Shown here piece after piece: positions 43,692 to 53,264 of a stretch of 64,000 nt of DNA. Location: positions 1 through 64,000 of the forward strand of contig NZ_BNBZ01000005.1 in the NCBI RefSeq assembly GCF_014656215.1, given 5' to 3'. Source of the DNA: Streptomyces zaomyceticus. GTDB lineage: Bacteria > Actinomycetota > Actinomycetes > Streptomycetales > Streptomycetaceae. The translations under genes were made by a program, and so were the position numbers. Under the pieces are notes generated by a model. The model searched no databases. It saw only the letters and a list, made by a program, of their open reading frames with translations, and had not been told where the DNA came from. Numbering within the stretch: the stretch's first letter is position 1; every line of letters starts with the position of its first letter.

Positions 43692-43863
43692 AGGCCGGAC
43701 GGGAAAACGGCGGGTCGCGTTCTCCGCCTCGGGAACCATTCGCCGGGGCGAGCTCCTCCTGGGGAAGGACGCGAAGGCGACCGCCGGGGGGATTCGCACA
43801 ACTGCTGGCTGAGCAAGGGTGCATGAGACAGATCATCCACCTCCCGCAAGGATCTGACTCTCT

Positions 43864-45459
43864 GTGCGAAACAGACGAATAGCACCGCTCGTGGCCATCA
43901 GCGCGGTCGCGACGCTCGTGCCCGCGCTCACGCCGGCCGTCGCGTCGGCCGCCCCGGCCCCCCGTCCGACGGCCTCCGCCTATTCCCTGAAGCCGTACAT
44001 GCAGCAGAAGCCGCACTGGAAGCGCTGCGACGCGCAGGCGCCGGCGAACTACCAGTGCGCGACGCTCAAGGTGCCGCTGGACTACACCCGTCCGGGCCGC
44101 AGGACGCTCGAGGTCGCCGTGTCCCGGATCAAGGCGACCAGCCCCCAGAAGCGGCGCGGTGTCCTGCTCCTGAATCCCGGCGGCCCCGGCGGTCCGGGCC
44201 TGGACATGCCCCTGTGGATGAGCCCTGAGCTTCCGACCGCGGTGAAGGAGCAGTACGACCTCATCGGCTTCGACCCCCGGGGCGTCGGCCAGAGCTCGCC
44301 CGTGAGCTGCGGTCTGAACGAGGACGAGCTGAACTGGCAGCGTCCGTACAAGGCCTCGACGTTCGACAAGGACGTCCGCTGGGCCCGGACCGTGGCCGAC
44401 AAGTGCCGGGCGAAGAGCGGCGCCGTCCTGCCCCACCTCACCACCCGCAACACCGCACGGGACATGGACGTCATCCGCGCCGTGCTCGGCGAGAAGAAGC
44501 TCTCGTACCTCGGCTACTCCTACGGCACGTACCTGGGCGCCGTCTACACGCAGATGTTCCCGAAGCGCACCGACCGCTTCGTGCTGGACAGCGCGGTCGA
44601 CCCGGAGCGCATCTGGCGCGGCATGATCCAGGTGTGGGCGGAGGGCGCGGAGCCGGCGTTCACGCGCTGGAGCCAGTGGACCGCCGATCGGCACACGACG
44701 TACGGGCTCGGCGACACCGCGGCCGAGGTCGGCAAGACCTTCTGGGATCTGGTCGCCCAGGCGGAGCGCAAGCCGATCGAGTTCCAGGGCATGCTCCTGA
44801 CCGGCGACGACATCCGCGCCGGCCGGGCCATGTTCTTCGACGTGAAGGGCGCCGCCGAGGCGATCGCCGAGCTCAAGAAGGCCGCCGAGGGGACGCCGTC
44901 CGCGGCTCCCTCGCGACAGAGCACGTCGCCCCGTCCCGTACCGCCGTCGTTCGCCCGCGATGTCCCCTCGGACAACTCGGACGCGGCCTTCTGGGCCGTG
45001 GCGTGCGCCGACACCCGCTCGTGGCCGCGCGACCCGGAGCAGTACCGTCGCGACGCGATCCGCGACAAGGTCACCTACCCGCTGTACGGAGACTTCGCGT
45101 CGAACATCAAGCCGTGCGCGTTCTGGAAGGACGGCTCCGAGCCCGCCACCAAGGTGGACAACTCCGTCGGAGCGCTCATCCTGCAGAACGAATGGGACTC
45201 CCAGACTCCGCTGGTCAGCGGACAGGGGCTGCGCCGGTCGATGAAGGGCTCCCGGATGGTCACCGTCCTCGGCGGCCAGGGCCACGGCATCTACGGCTCC
45301 AAGTCCTGCGCCGACAAGACCGCCACCGCCTATCTGACGACCGGCACCCTGCCAGCCGCGGACCTGACCTGCCGGGCCACGGCGGCCCAGGCGCAGAACC
45401 GCCTGCAGCTGCCGCTGCCGACGCCCCAGGGCCTCCCGGGCAGCCAGAACCGATTCTGA
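43864..45459 (+). CDS. secreted S33-family peptidase (tripeptidyl-aminopeptidase-like)
   Basis: A 531-residue exported alpha/beta hydrolase. The Sec signal peptide is RNRR then a hydrophobic run ending ASA-AP near residue 30. LLLNPGGPGGPG is the oxyanion motif, LGYSYGTYLG holds the nucleophile serine, and the C-terminal domain has ALILQNEWDSQTP (acid) and GGQGHGIY (histidine). This is the order of the Streptomyces SlpD/Tap group, which removes peptides from the N-terminus of proteins. The GTG start has AAGGA about 10 bases upstream. It is probably cell-wall associated or secreted. Confidence 0.88.
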   Translation: MRNRRIAPLVAISAVATLVPALTPAVASAAPAPRPTASAYSLKPYMQQKPHWKRCDAQAPANYQCATLKVPLDYTRPGRRTLEVAVSRIKATSPQKRRGVLLLNPGGPGGPGLDMPLWMSPELPTAVKEQYDLIGFDPRGVGQSSPVSCGLNEDELNWQRPYKASTFDKDVRWARTVADKCRAKSGAVLPHLTTRNTARDMDVIRAVLGEKKLSYLGYSYGTYLGAVYTQMFPKRTDRFVLDSAVDPERIWRGMIQVWAEGAEPAFTRWSQWTADRHTTYGLGDTAAEVGKTFWDLVAQAERKPIEFQGMLLTGDDIRAGRAMFFDVKGAAEAIAELKKAAEGTPSAAPSRQSTSPRPVPPSFARDVPSDNSDAAFWAVACADTRSWPRDPEQYRRDAIRDKVTYPLYGDFASNIKPCAFWKDGSEPATKVDNSVGALILQNEWDSQTPLVSGQGLRRSMKGSRMVTVLGGQGHGIYGSKSCADKTATAYLTTGTLPAADLTCRATAAQAQNRLQLPLPTPQGLPGSQNRF

Positions 45460-45528
45460 CCGCCACGGCGGACCACGGGTGACCGACAGGGCGATCCGCC
45501 TCCGACCGTCTCGGTGAACCGCCCGTGA

Positions 45529-45559
45529 AGTGGGGCCCTCGTGACACGAGGGCCCCACT
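45529..45559. terminator. strong bidirectional terminator hairpin
   Basis: AGTGGGGCCCTCGTG and its exact complement CACGAGGGCCCCACT flank a single A. It lies between the convergent peptidase and merR genes and should stop transcription from both sides. Confidence 0.85.
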
Positions 45560-45594
45560 GCCGTACCACCGTCGTGGCGCGGGCACGGACACCG

Positions 45595-45960
45595 CTACCT
45601 CACATGGGCTCGGGGCCGGGATTCGTCCAGGTAGGCGGCGAGGACGCCGCGACGGCGGCTGAGTTCGTCGATACGGGCATCGGTGGCCGCCAGTTCACGG
45701 TGCATCAGCTCCCGGATGTCGGAGCACCAGTCGAACGCCGACCCGTCCTCACCGGTGCAGGGCAGCACGATCCGGATCACCTCCGTCGACAGTCCGCCGG
45801 CCAGCAGGGCACGGATCTTTCGGACGGTGGCCACCGCCTCCTCGTCGTACGAGCGATAGCCGTTGGGGCCGCGCCGGGCCTCCAGCAGCCCCTGCCCCTC
45901 GTAGTAGCGCAGCAGCCGGGTGCTCACCCCGGTGCGTCGGGACAACTCCCCGATCAGCAT
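45595..45960 (-). CDS. MerR family transcriptional regulator
   Basis: A 121-residue regulator. The N-terminal winged helix (MLIGELSRRTGVSTRLLRYYEGQGLLEARRGPNGYRSYDEEAV) is followed by a coiled dimerisation helix (MHRELAATDARIDELSRRRGVLAAYL). C88-type cysteines (LPCTGED, FDWCSD) are present but the metal-site pattern is not classical. It is divergent from a flavin reductase gene and probably controls it through the long-spacer promoter between them. Confidence 0.88.
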   Translation of the reverse strand: MLIGELSRRTGVSTRLLRYYEGQGLLEARRGPNGYRSYDEEAVATVRKIRALLAGGLSTEVIRIVLPCTGEDGSAFDWCSDIRELMHRELAATDARIDELSRRRGVLAAYLDESRPRAHVR

Positions 45961-45988
45961 GCGTGCCCTGCCTTCCGCCCGTCCCGGA

Positions 45989-46019
45989 TTGACCTTCACA
46001 CCAGTGTCAACCGTTAGCG
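45989..46019 (+). promoter_or_regulatory. MerR-type long-spacer promoter and operator
   Basis: TTGACC (45989-45994) and TTAGCG (46014-46019) are 19 bases apart, the long spacing expected for MerR activation. A dyad TTGAC (45989-45993) / GTCAA (46006-46010) lies in the spacer. The predicted transcription start falls at or next to the ATG at 46027, so the mRNA may be leaderless. Confidence 0.6.
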
Positions 46020-46026
46020 TCCAGCC

Positions 46027-46659
46027 ATGACCAATCATTCCCCGCTCACCGCGGACCGCTCGTTCCTGTTCGTGCTGGGCAGCTCTCGCGCCGACGGCAA
46101 CACGGAGATTCTCGCCAGGGCCGCCGCCGAGGCGCTGCCCGCCGACGTACCGCGGCGATGGATCGACCTGAACGGACTGCCCCTGCCGGACTTCCAGGAC
46201 GGACGTCACGAGGACGGCGACTGGCCGGTCCCGGAGAGCGAACGGACGCTGCGGGAGGCCACGCTCGAGGCCACCGACATCGTGATCGCCTCGCCGCTGT
46301 ACTGGTACACCCTCTCCGCCCACACCAAGCGCTACCTCGACTACTGGTCGGGCTGGCTCGGAGTACCCGGCCTGGACTTCAAGAAGCGGATGGCCGGACG
46401 GACGCTCTGGGCGGTGACGGCCATGGCGGAGGAGGACGAGGCGGTCGCCGACGGATTGGTCACCACCCTCAACAACACGGCGGCGTATCTGCGGATGCGC
46501 TTCGGCGGGGTCCTGCTCGGAAACGGCTCGCGGCCGGGCCAGGTCCGCGACGACGCGCGGGCGATGGCCCGGGCGGAGACCTATTTCGCGGGGGAGACTC
46601 GGCCGGCGCTGTTCCCGGCCGAGGCGCACGCCGAGCGGGCCGTCGGTTCCCTGGTCTGA
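46027..46659 (+). CDS. NAD(P)H-dependent FMN oxidoreductase (flavodoxin-like fold)
   Basis: A 210-residue flavodoxin-fold reductase. LFVLGSSRADGNTEILARAAAE binds the FMN phosphate, and IASPLYWYTLSAHTKRYLDYW is the second flavin loop typical of NAD(P)H:quinone and azo/nitro reductases. With the divergent MerR gene it forms a simple inducible detoxification unit, perhaps for quinones or electrophiles. Confidence 0.87.
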   Translation: MTNHSPLTADRSFLFVLGSSRADGNTEILARAAAEALPADVPRRWIDLNGLPLPDFQDGRHEDGDWPVPESERTLREATLEATDIVIASPLYWYTLSAHTKRYLDYWSGWLGVPGLDFKKRMAGRTLWAVTAMAEEDEAVADGLVTTLNNTAAYLRMRFGGVLLGNGSRPGQVRDDARAMARAETYFAGETRPALFPAEAHAERAVGSLV

Positions 46660-46686
46660 TCCGGCGGCCCCGCCGCGATGGCCGCG

Positions 46687-48477
46687 TCACCACATGGCGC
46701 GGACGCGGACGCGGTTGAGCGGTGCCGGGGAGATCGTCCCGCGGCTCTTGAGGTAGGCCACGAAGCTCTCGTGGTCGGGTCCGTTGCGGACGGGTGCGGT
46801 GTAGCCCGCGAAGGCACCGTATCCGTCGGCTCCGATGACGGTGTAGGCGAGGGCGGCCACCCGGTAGGTACGCGCCGGGTCGAGCGGCCGGCCGTTGATC
46901 ACCACGTCCCGGGGGGAGACCCGGTCGCCGACGGGCCGCGCCGGGTTGTAGCTGTACGAGACGTTGCGGGAGACGGCGAGGGGCGCGGACTTCACCGTCC
47001 CGTCGGTCTGCGTCTGCCACTGCTGTTCGAGGATCGCGTCGAGCTGCCGCCCCTTCACACCGACGGTCAGGACCGGATTGCCGTAGCCGTAGGCGTTCCA
47101 GGCCTCGCCGAACAGAATGCGCCCGTTCGCGTCGGCGGGGTGGCTGCCCCTGTCGAACGGCAGATCACCCCTCACGGCGTTGCTGCCCTTGGCGGGCCGC
47201 GCGGAGATCAGCGCCAGATCGGCCCGCCCCTCGCGGGTGCGGTTGGCGTTCCAGTACTGGGCGTCGGCGTACAGGTCGGCCGCCGTGCTTTCCCCCGCGG
47301 GGTTGGGCGTACGGGTGAAGGAGCCGGTCTGCTCGGCGAGCGGCTCGGCGAACCGCTCGGCTCCGCGCCGGGCCCAGTGGTCGACGATCCTCTGGACCTC
47401 GGGGTCCGGCGCCACGTCACGCGTCACCGCGTGGTTGACGGACCGGGTGCGGTCCCGGAGGACCTCACCGGTCGCCGTGTCCAGAGACAGGTTGATCTCG
47501 CTGATCACGGCGCCGTGGTTGCCCGCCTCCACGATCGGGCGGGGTACGCCTTCCGGGTCGGGCACCATGCAGTTGAAGCGCCAGTGCCAGTCGCCGGTGA
47601 CGATCGCGTCGATCTCGGCCGGAACCCTCTTCGCCAGTTCGAAGACCGGCCCGAAGACGGAGTCGCACGCGTTCGGGCCCGCGGTCGTGGGGTCCTTCGG
47701 CGAGCCGCCCTCGTGCACATTGAGCACGATCGCCTCGACCCCGCGGCGCTTGAGCTCCCTGGTGTAGCGCTCGATGGTCCGCGCCTGGTCGAGGGCGCGC
47801 AGACGCGGCTGGAAGGACGTCGAGTTGGTGACGGAACCCTCCACCGTGGTGGTGATGAAGCCGACCGGTACGCGCTTGCCGCCGGGGGAGCGGAACCACT
47901 CGACGCGGTACGGGTCCACGACGGTGCGACCGGACTCCGCGTGGACGATGTTCGCCGACTGGAAGTCGAAGTCCGCGCCGTGGAACCGCCGGCCGGTGGA
48001 GTCCGTGAAGCAGCTGTCCACGTCGACCGTGCCGAAGCACCGGCCGTCCTCCATGTGCTCGACCAGGAACTCCGGGGACACGTCCAGTTCGTGGTTGCCC
48101 ATGGCCGAGAAGCGCACGCCGAGCTTGTTGAGGACCTCGATCGTCGGCTCGTCCTGGAAGGCGTCCACTTCGAAGGGCCAGCCGGCGAAACTGTCGCCGG
48201 TGGCGAAGGTGACGGAGCGGGGACGGTCGGCCCGCAACTGCATGAGGTGAGTGGCGAGATAGGCGGCGCCGCCGACGGTGACCGAGGTCCCGCGCCCGGT
48301 GGGGATGGATCCGCCCTGCCCGGCGGTGGGCGGCTGCAGATAGCCGTGGAAGTCGGTGATGCTGAGGAGTTGGACGTCGACGGTGTCGTCTGCGGCTGCC
48401 GGTGAGACGGACAGTGCGCCACCGAGGAGGGCGGTGCCCGCGGCGACGACGCCGATCCGGCGAAGGAAGTTTCTCAA
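46687..48477 (-). CDS. secreted 5'-nucleotidase / metallophosphoesterase family protein
   Basis: A 596-residue exported hydrolase. With TTG 48477 as start (GAAGGAG eight bases upstream) the protein opens RNFLRRIGVVAAGTALLGG, a clear Sec signal ending near SPAAA-DD. GTG 48510 is the alternative. The metallophosphatase motifs are SITDFHG, TGDSFAG, GNHELD and the GDWHW histidine. The C-terminal 5'-nucleotidase domain contains LISARPAKGSNAVRGDL, GEAWNAYGYGNP and IGADGYGAFAGY. It likely hydrolyses extracellular nucleotides for phosphate or nucleoside recovery. Confidence 0.88.
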   Translation of the reverse strand: MRNFLRRIGVVAAGTALLGGALSVSPAAADDTVDVQLLSITDFHGYLQPPTAGQGGSIPTGRGTSVTVGGAAYLATHLMQLRADRPRSVTFATGDSFAGWPFEVDAFQDEPTIEVLNKLGVRFSAMGNHELDVSPEFLVEHMEDGRCFGTVDVDSCFTDSTGRRFHGADFDFQSANIVHAESGRTVVDPYRVEWFRSPGGKRVPVGFITTTVEGSVTNSTSFQPRLRALDQARTIERYTRELKRRGVEAIVLNVHEGGSPKDPTTAGPNACDSVFGPVFELAKRVPAEIDAIVTGDWHWRFNCMVPDPEGVPRPIVEAGNHGAVISEINLSLDTATGEVLRDRTRSVNHAVTRDVAPDPEVQRIVDHWARRGAERFAEPLAEQTGSFTRTPNPAGESTAADLYADAQYWNANRTREGRADLALISARPAKGSNAVRGDLPFDRGSHPADANGRILFGEAWNAYGYGNPVLTVGVKGRQLDAILEQQWQTQTDGTVKSAPLAVSRNVSYSYNPARPVGDRVSPRDVVINGRPLDPARTYRVAALAYTVIGADGYGAFAGYTAPVRNGPDHESFVAYLKSRGTISPAPLNRVRVRAMW

Positions 48478-49086
48478 GGCGATGACTCCTTCGGAGTGGG
48501 ACGAGCACACTCATCCCAGCCCTTGTCGGTGTCATGGCCATGAACGTCGTACTGCGCTCCAAGGCATGGGGAATGACCGCTTCAGCGAAGCGGGACCCGG
48601 CGGAAACGCGGGTTGGCCGACGCCCCAACTGCCGTGATCCCACAGCCGAAAACGGCGCCCGGCGGCGGTCGGGCGGTGGCCTGTGTGCACCCGGTCCTGC
48701 TGATCCTGCCGCGCCACCTGTTCGCCCACGGCCCGGTCGAGCTCCGCGCCTCCGCGCCTCCGCCTCTTCGCCCGACCCCGGCCGCAGCCCATCGCGCGGG
48801 TCGGGGGACCGGCCCACGGGTCCGGATACCGGTGCGGGGGCCGACGCCGCCGGAGGGAACGGACCCGGTCGCCGACCGTCCCGGTCATCGACCGTTTTCC
48901 GAAGGTGTCCGGTCCGGCCGCCCACCCTCGTGACCTGCGGCGGAACGCATCCCCCGGGGGTGACTCGTCGCCCCTGCTCCATCTGGCAGGTGCCTTTCAT
49001 GCCAAATGGTGAGCGGCGTCCCCGAGCGGATCAACGCCGGGGCACCGCGCGTGGTGAGCCGATCGCCGGGAACCGAGACTCGCGCC
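48478..49086. other. divergent intergenic region
   Basis: This gap of about 600 bases lies between the nucleotidase and surface-protein genes. It contains a hairpin at 48577-48593 (CCGCTTC, AGC loop, GAAGCGG) and an inverted repeat TGGCA (48984) / TGCCA (49000). Frames present here look like composition shadows. No promoter is convincing. Confidence 0.5.
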
Positions 49087-51099
49087 ATGAGACCACTCAG
49101 TCACCGACGACCCCCGCGCCCCTGGGGACGCGCCGGGTCCGCCGGACTCGCGTGCGCCGTGTCCCTCGTCGCGGTCCCCGCGCTCATGCTCGGCCCGACG
49201 GCGTCCGTCGCGCTCGCGGCCCCGCTTCCCGGGGGCCTCGGCCCCTGTGTCCCCGGGGACTGCCCCGACGAGTTCCCCGAGATCGACAACGGTGACATCG
49301 CCGGACGCGACGACGCGATCAACATCTTCGTGGGGAACGACTTCCTCGTCCGTGGCCGGGCCGCGGAGGCCGAAGGGCGGGTCGTCGTCCTCGACGACTT
49401 CGACCAGAACAAGGACGCCGCCGCCGGCGGCACGTACAACCTCGGCATCGTCGGTGTGGGATCCAGGGTCCCCCCGCCCGACGGATCGGACTTCCTCACC
49501 ACCGGCGGTGGCGTCACCGTGGCCGCGGGCCAGACCCTCGACACCACCGGCGGCCTCCTGGGCGAACAGGGAATCGTCCGCCACGCCGGGGCCGTCTCGG
49601 GAACGGTGACCGGCACCCTGATCGAGGACGAGAACGCCGTCGCACCCTACGCCGGACTGCGCGACCAGCTCACCGACGCGAGCCAGTGCTACGCCCGTGT
49701 CGACGGCGCACCGCGGACGCCCACCGGCACGGCGGTGAACCAAGGCGGTCAGACGCTCTTCACCGGCGACGGAACCTCGCAACTCCAGGTGTTCAACGTC
49801 AACTTCGACCTGCAGACGGCGGGCGAGGGCCAGCAGGGGGTCGTCTTCGCGAACATCCCCGACACCGCGACGGTCCTCGTCAACGTCCTCGGGCCCACCC
49901 GGACGATCAACACCTACAGCGGTGGTATCGACGACGACACCGACCCGCTGAACTCGTACCGCGAGCGACTGCTGTGGAACTTTCCCGACGCCACCGCGGT
50001 GAACCTCGTCGGCACGGGCCAGTTCCAGGGCAGCTTCCTCATCGGCAACCAGTCGTCGAGCACGACGGTGACCCTGCCCGGCATCAACGGCCGCTTCTTC
50101 ACGACGGGTTCCCTCACCCACACCAGCGCCGCGTCGGGCGGCGGCGGCCAGGAGTTCCACGCGTACCCGTTCAACGGCGACCTTCCGGACTGCGACGGGA
50201 CCAACACGGTCACCGGTGAGGTGCGGGTGCTGAAGACGGACGCGGCGTCGGGTGCGGTGCTCCCGGGTGCGACGTTCCGTCTGTGGGAGGAGACGAACGG
50301 GGTGCCGGGTCTGCAGACGGGCGGGGCGGACCCCGACACGCAGGTGGGGGCCGCGTGCACGACGGGTGCGGACGGTGTGTGCGAGCGGACGGTGGAGACG
50401 GGGACGTACTACTGGCAGGAGACGGATGCTCCTGACGGGTACGACCTTCCGTCGCAGGCCGTCTTCGGTCCGCTGGTGCTGACGGAGGCGAACGCGGCAG
50501 CCGGGGTGCAGGTCACCGCGACCAACAGCCGCACACCGGTCCCGCCCGGCACCGGATCGGTCAAGCTCCTCAAGACCGACGCGGACAGCGGCCTGCCGCT
50601 GCGGGGCGCGAGCTTCGAGCTGTGGGAGGAGACCAACGGACGCACCGGCCTGCAGACGGACGGCACCGACCCCGACACCCGCGTCGGGACACCGTGCACC
50701 ACGAACGTGGCGGGTCTCTGCTCCTTCGGTGAGCTGGACAACGGCTCCTACTACCTGAGGGAGACCGCCGTCCCGGAGGGCTACGTCCTGCCCGCCGATC
50801 CGGTCACGGGCCCCTATGTCGTCGACGGCGACCAGAAGGTCGTCGTGGCCCGGCTGGACAACAGCCGCGCCGATGAGCCCTGCGAGGACGGGGGCTACGG
50901 CGACGAATCGGGCTACGGCGACGAATCCGGCTACGGCGACGGTTACGGAGACGGCTACGGCGAGGACCAGGGGTACGGCTCGTGCCCCGGCGACCGGAGC
51001 ACCAAGAGCGGCAAGGCCGGCAAGAGCACCAAGAGCGGCAAGGCTGACAAGGTCACCAAGAGCGGCAAGAGCGGTGTGAACCGCATCGGCGCCGTCTGA
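49087..51099 (+). CDS. secreted choice-of-anchor A protein with two SpaA-type domains
   Basis: A 670-residue surface protein. A signal peptide ([18 protein letters not shown]...ALAAP) is followed by a choice-of-anchor A domain (about 60-340; [37 protein letters not shown]). Two SpaA/prealbumin-like domains of about 90 residues follow ([19 protein letters not shown] with [10 protein letters not shown], and [19 protein letters not shown] with [10 protein letters not shown]). Their Lys and Glu should form isopeptide bonds. The end is a GYGDES repeat and a Lys-rich TKSGK repeat. There is no LPxTG sortase motif or membrane anchor. The ATG has only a weak ribosome site. Confidence 0.85.
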   Translation: MRPLSHRRPPRPWGRAGSAGLACAVSLVAVPALMLGPTASVALAAPLPGGLGPCVPGDCPDEFPEIDNGDIAGRDDAINIFVGNDFLVRGRAAEAEGRVVVLDDFDQNKDAAAGGTYNLGIVGVGSRVPPPDGSDFLTTGGGVTVAAGQTLDTTGGLLGEQGIVRHAGAVSGTVTGTLIEDENAVAPYAGLRDQLTDASQCYARVDGAPRTPTGTAVNQGGQTLFTGDGTSQLQVFNVNFDLQTAGEGQQGVVFANIPDTATVLVNVLGPTRTINTYSGGIDDDTDPLNSYRERLLWNFPDATAVNLVGTGQFQGSFLIGNQSSSTTVTLPGINGRFFTTGSLTHTSAASGGGGQEFHAYPFNGDLPDCDGTNTVTGEVRVLKTDAASGAVLPGATFRLWEETNGVPGLQTGGADPDTQVGAACTTGADGVCERTVETGTYYWQETDAPDGYDLPSQAVFGPLVLTEANAAAGVQVTATNSRTPVPPGTGSVKLLKTDADSGLPLRGASFELWEETNGRTGLQTDGTDPDTRVGTPCTTNVAGLCSFGELDNGSYYLRETAVPEGYVLPADPVTGPYVVDGDQKVVVARLDNSRADEPCEDGGYGDESGYGDESGYGDGYGDGYGEDQGYGSCPGDRSTKSGKAGKSTKSGKADKVTKSGKSGVNRIGAV

Positions 51100-51197
51100 G
51101 CGACAACGAGCCGCGCCCACCGTCCGACGTGACCGTGGGCGCGGCTCCGTGCGTCGCTTCGGCAGAGGTGTTCGTCCTGGGGCGAGCGGCCCTCGAC

Positions 51198-51234
51198 TTG
51201 ATAGGCAAGTGAAAACTTGCCTATCCTGGAGGCG
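51198..51234 (+). promoter_or_regulatory. ArsR-type operator and overlapping promoter
   Basis: ATAGGCAAGT (51201-51210) and its exact complement ACTTGCCTAT (51215-51224) are separated by GAAA. TTGATA (51198-51203), 18 bases, TATCCT (51222-51227) forms a promoter that the dyad completely overlaps. The start would be at or within a base of the GTG at 51234, so the transcript may be leaderless. Confidence 0.75.
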
Positions 51235-51536
51235 TGGCCGACGACCTCTTCAAAGCCCTGGCCGACCCGACTCGCCGGACCATCCTCGACGAGCTCACGC
51301 TGAAGTCCGGACAGACTCTGTTCGAGATCTGCTCGCGACTGAGCATGAAGCACCAGCTCGGCATCTCGCGTCAGGGCGTCTCCCAGCACCTCGCCGTGCT
51401 GGAGGCCGCCGGGCTCGTCGAGACCAGGCGGGAGGGCCGCTACAAGTTCCACGACCTGAACACGGCTCCGCTGCGGCGGATAGCCGATCGCTGGCTCGCG
51501 CCCGACGCATCCCGACCGGAGGAGAACACCCCATGA
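51234..51536 (+). CDS. ArsR family transcriptional regulator
   Basis: A 100-residue winged-helix repressor (LFKALADPTRRTILDELTLKSGQTLFEIC, then ISRQGVSQHLAVLEAAGLVETRREGRYKFHDLN). It has no cysteine pair in the metal-binding helix, so it is of the non-metal, SdpR-like type. It almost certainly binds the 24-base dyad over its own promoter. The stop overlaps the ATG of the following glyoxalase-like gene (ATGA). Confidence 0.9.
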   Translation: MADDLFKALADPTRRTILDELTLKSGQTLFEICSRLSMKHQLGISRQGVSQHLAVLEAAGLVETRREGRYKFHDLNTAPLRRIADRWLAPDASRPEENTP

Positions 51537-51925
51537 AGATCCATCTGACCAGTGTCTTCGTCGACGACCAGGCGAAGGCCCTGCACTTCTACACCGAGAT
51601 CCTGGGCTTCGTGAAGAAGCACGACGTCCCGGTGGGGGAGCAGGACCGATGGCTGACCGTCGTGTCGCCCGACGAGCCCGGCGGCACCGAGCTCCTCCTG
51701 GAGCCCACGGGCCACCCGGCCGCCAAGGCCTACCGCGACGCGCTCGTCCAGGACGGAATCCCGCTCGCCCAGTTCGCCGTCGACGACGTGCACGCGGAGT
51801 ACGCGCGTCTGCACGGCCTGGGTGTCCACTTCATCCAGGAGCCCCTGGACATGGGGCCCGTCACCACCGCCGTATTCGACGACACCTGCGGCAACCTGAT
51901 CCAGATCGCGACCGAGCCGGCGTAG
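51533..51925 (+). CDS. VOC/glyoxalase-like protein
   Basis: A 130-residue single-domain VOC protein (LTSVFVDDQAKALHFYTEILGF, ELLLEPTGHPAAK, TTAVFDDTCGNLIQIATEPA). ArsR plus such a protein is a common autoregulated pair; roles range from methylglyoxal or antibiotic binding to epimerase-like reactions. The substrate is not evident here. It is translated together with arsR. Confidence 0.87.
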   Translation: MKIHLTSVFVDDQAKALHFYTEILGFVKKHDVPVGEQDRWLTVVSPDEPGGTELLLEPTGHPAAKAYRDALVQDGIPLAQFAVDDVHAEYARLHGLGVHFIQEPLDMGPVTTAVFDDTCGNLIQIATEPA

Positions 51926-52153
51926 CGGGCAGAGGTCACCACAGTCCGGCGGCGGCGACGGCGGACGTCCGGTCCGGGGCCCGTGAAACATAGGGTGCCC
52001 GCCGGACGGCCGCGCGTCATCGTCGGCGGTATGAACGTCACCGGCCGAAGCCTCACCGCGACCGCGCGAGCGACCAGCTCGCCGGTTGCCGCCGTCTGAC
52101 CTTCCTCTTCCCACCGGCGACCGGAAACGGTCCGCCGGTGGTTCTGGGTTCCC

Positions 52154-53122
52154 GTGGCTTCTCCGCCCGGTCGACGAACGCTCCTGCCGCCGCCCGGCGA
52201 TCCGGTGCTGTTCACGACCTCCGGCATGCACCCGCTCACCCCGTACCTGGAGGGGCGGCCCCACCCCTTGGGCCGGCGCCTCGTCAACGTACAGCGCTGT
52301 CTGCGCACGACGGACCTGGACGAGGGTCCCGAGAGCCTCGACCGGGGGTACGGGCTGCTCACCGAGGGGCTGGGTGTCGATCCGGGCCTCCTCCACGCCA
52401 CGGTGTACGGGGGAGACGAACGATCGGGCCGGGGCAGCGCCTCCCTGGAGTTCTGGCAGAACCGCCGAGTGCCAGTGGAGCCGACGGTCGAGGACAACTG
52501 GTGGTCCAGCGGGCCGACCGGCCCGTGCGGCCCCGACTCCGAGATCTTCTTCTGGAGCGGGGACACCCCGCCCCGTTCGACACCCACCCGGGACGACCGC
52601 TGGGTGGAGGTGTGGAACCACGTGATGATGCGCCACCGTCGGCTCGACGACGGTTCCCTCGTGCCGCTTCCCCAGCGCAACATCGGCACCGGGCTCGGTC
52701 TGGAGCGGCCGGCCGCCCTGCGCCAGGGGCGGCCGTCGGTGTTCGAGTGCGACGTCTTCGATCCCTGGCGCCGGCTCGTCCCCACGATGTGGCCGGTGGA
52801 GGAGCAGTCGCTGAGGCGGGTCTCCGACCATCTGCGCTCGTCCGTCGTCGTGATCGGCGACGGGGTGCGCCCCGGCAGCACCGGACGGGGTTACGTGCTG
52901 CGCCGTCTGGTCCGCAGGGTGCTCACCGTGCTGTGGCGCGACGATCCGACGCGGGGTCTCGGCGACCTGCCGTCCGAGCTGACCGAGCACACCCTGGACC
53001 ACTTCCGGCAGGACATGGACCCTGCCGACGTACGGCGACTGCTGCTCGACGAGGAACTCCACTACCTCCATGACACCCACGGTCTGCCGCGCGACCTGAT
53101 CATGGCCCTGCGGCAGGAGTGA
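52154..53122 (+). pseudogene. degenerate alanyl-tRNA-synthetase-like protein gene
   Basis: The 322-residue frame matches the catalytic part of class II AlaRS: LFTTSGMHPLTPYLEG, VNVQRCLRTTDLDE, WWSSGPTGPCGPDSEIFF, VWNHVMMRHRRLDDGSLVPLPQRNIGTGLGLER and DGVRPGSTGRGYVLRR. It matches the shorter alanine-tRNA-ligase-related proteins of Streptomyces, without editing or C-Ala domains. Two losses are visible: no N-terminal 30-40 residues, and DLDE runs straight into the helix SLDRGYGLL, so the FEMLG block (class II motif 2) is missing, about 20 residues in frame. It cannot activate alanine as read. It may be a decaying gene or a rebuilt binding protein. Confidence 0.7.
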
Positions 53123-53172
53123 GGACCGGCGCGTGGTCCGTCGCAATCGCGTCACCCCGCACGTCAATCGGT

Positions 53173-53190
53173 CAATTCACCGGTGAGTTG
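53173..53190. promoter_or_regulatory. near-perfect 18-base palindrome upstream of the lectin membrane protein gene
   Basis: CAATTCACCGGTGAGTTG has one mismatched pair around the CCGG centre and lies 75 bases before the ATG at 53265. It resembles a dimeric regulator site. The binder is unknown. Confidence 0.45.
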
Positions 53191-53264
53191 TGGACGGGTG
53201 CGGCGCCGCCCTGTTCTCTCGGGTCCGACCAGACGGAGGCACACGGACGACAGGGAGTTCAGCG

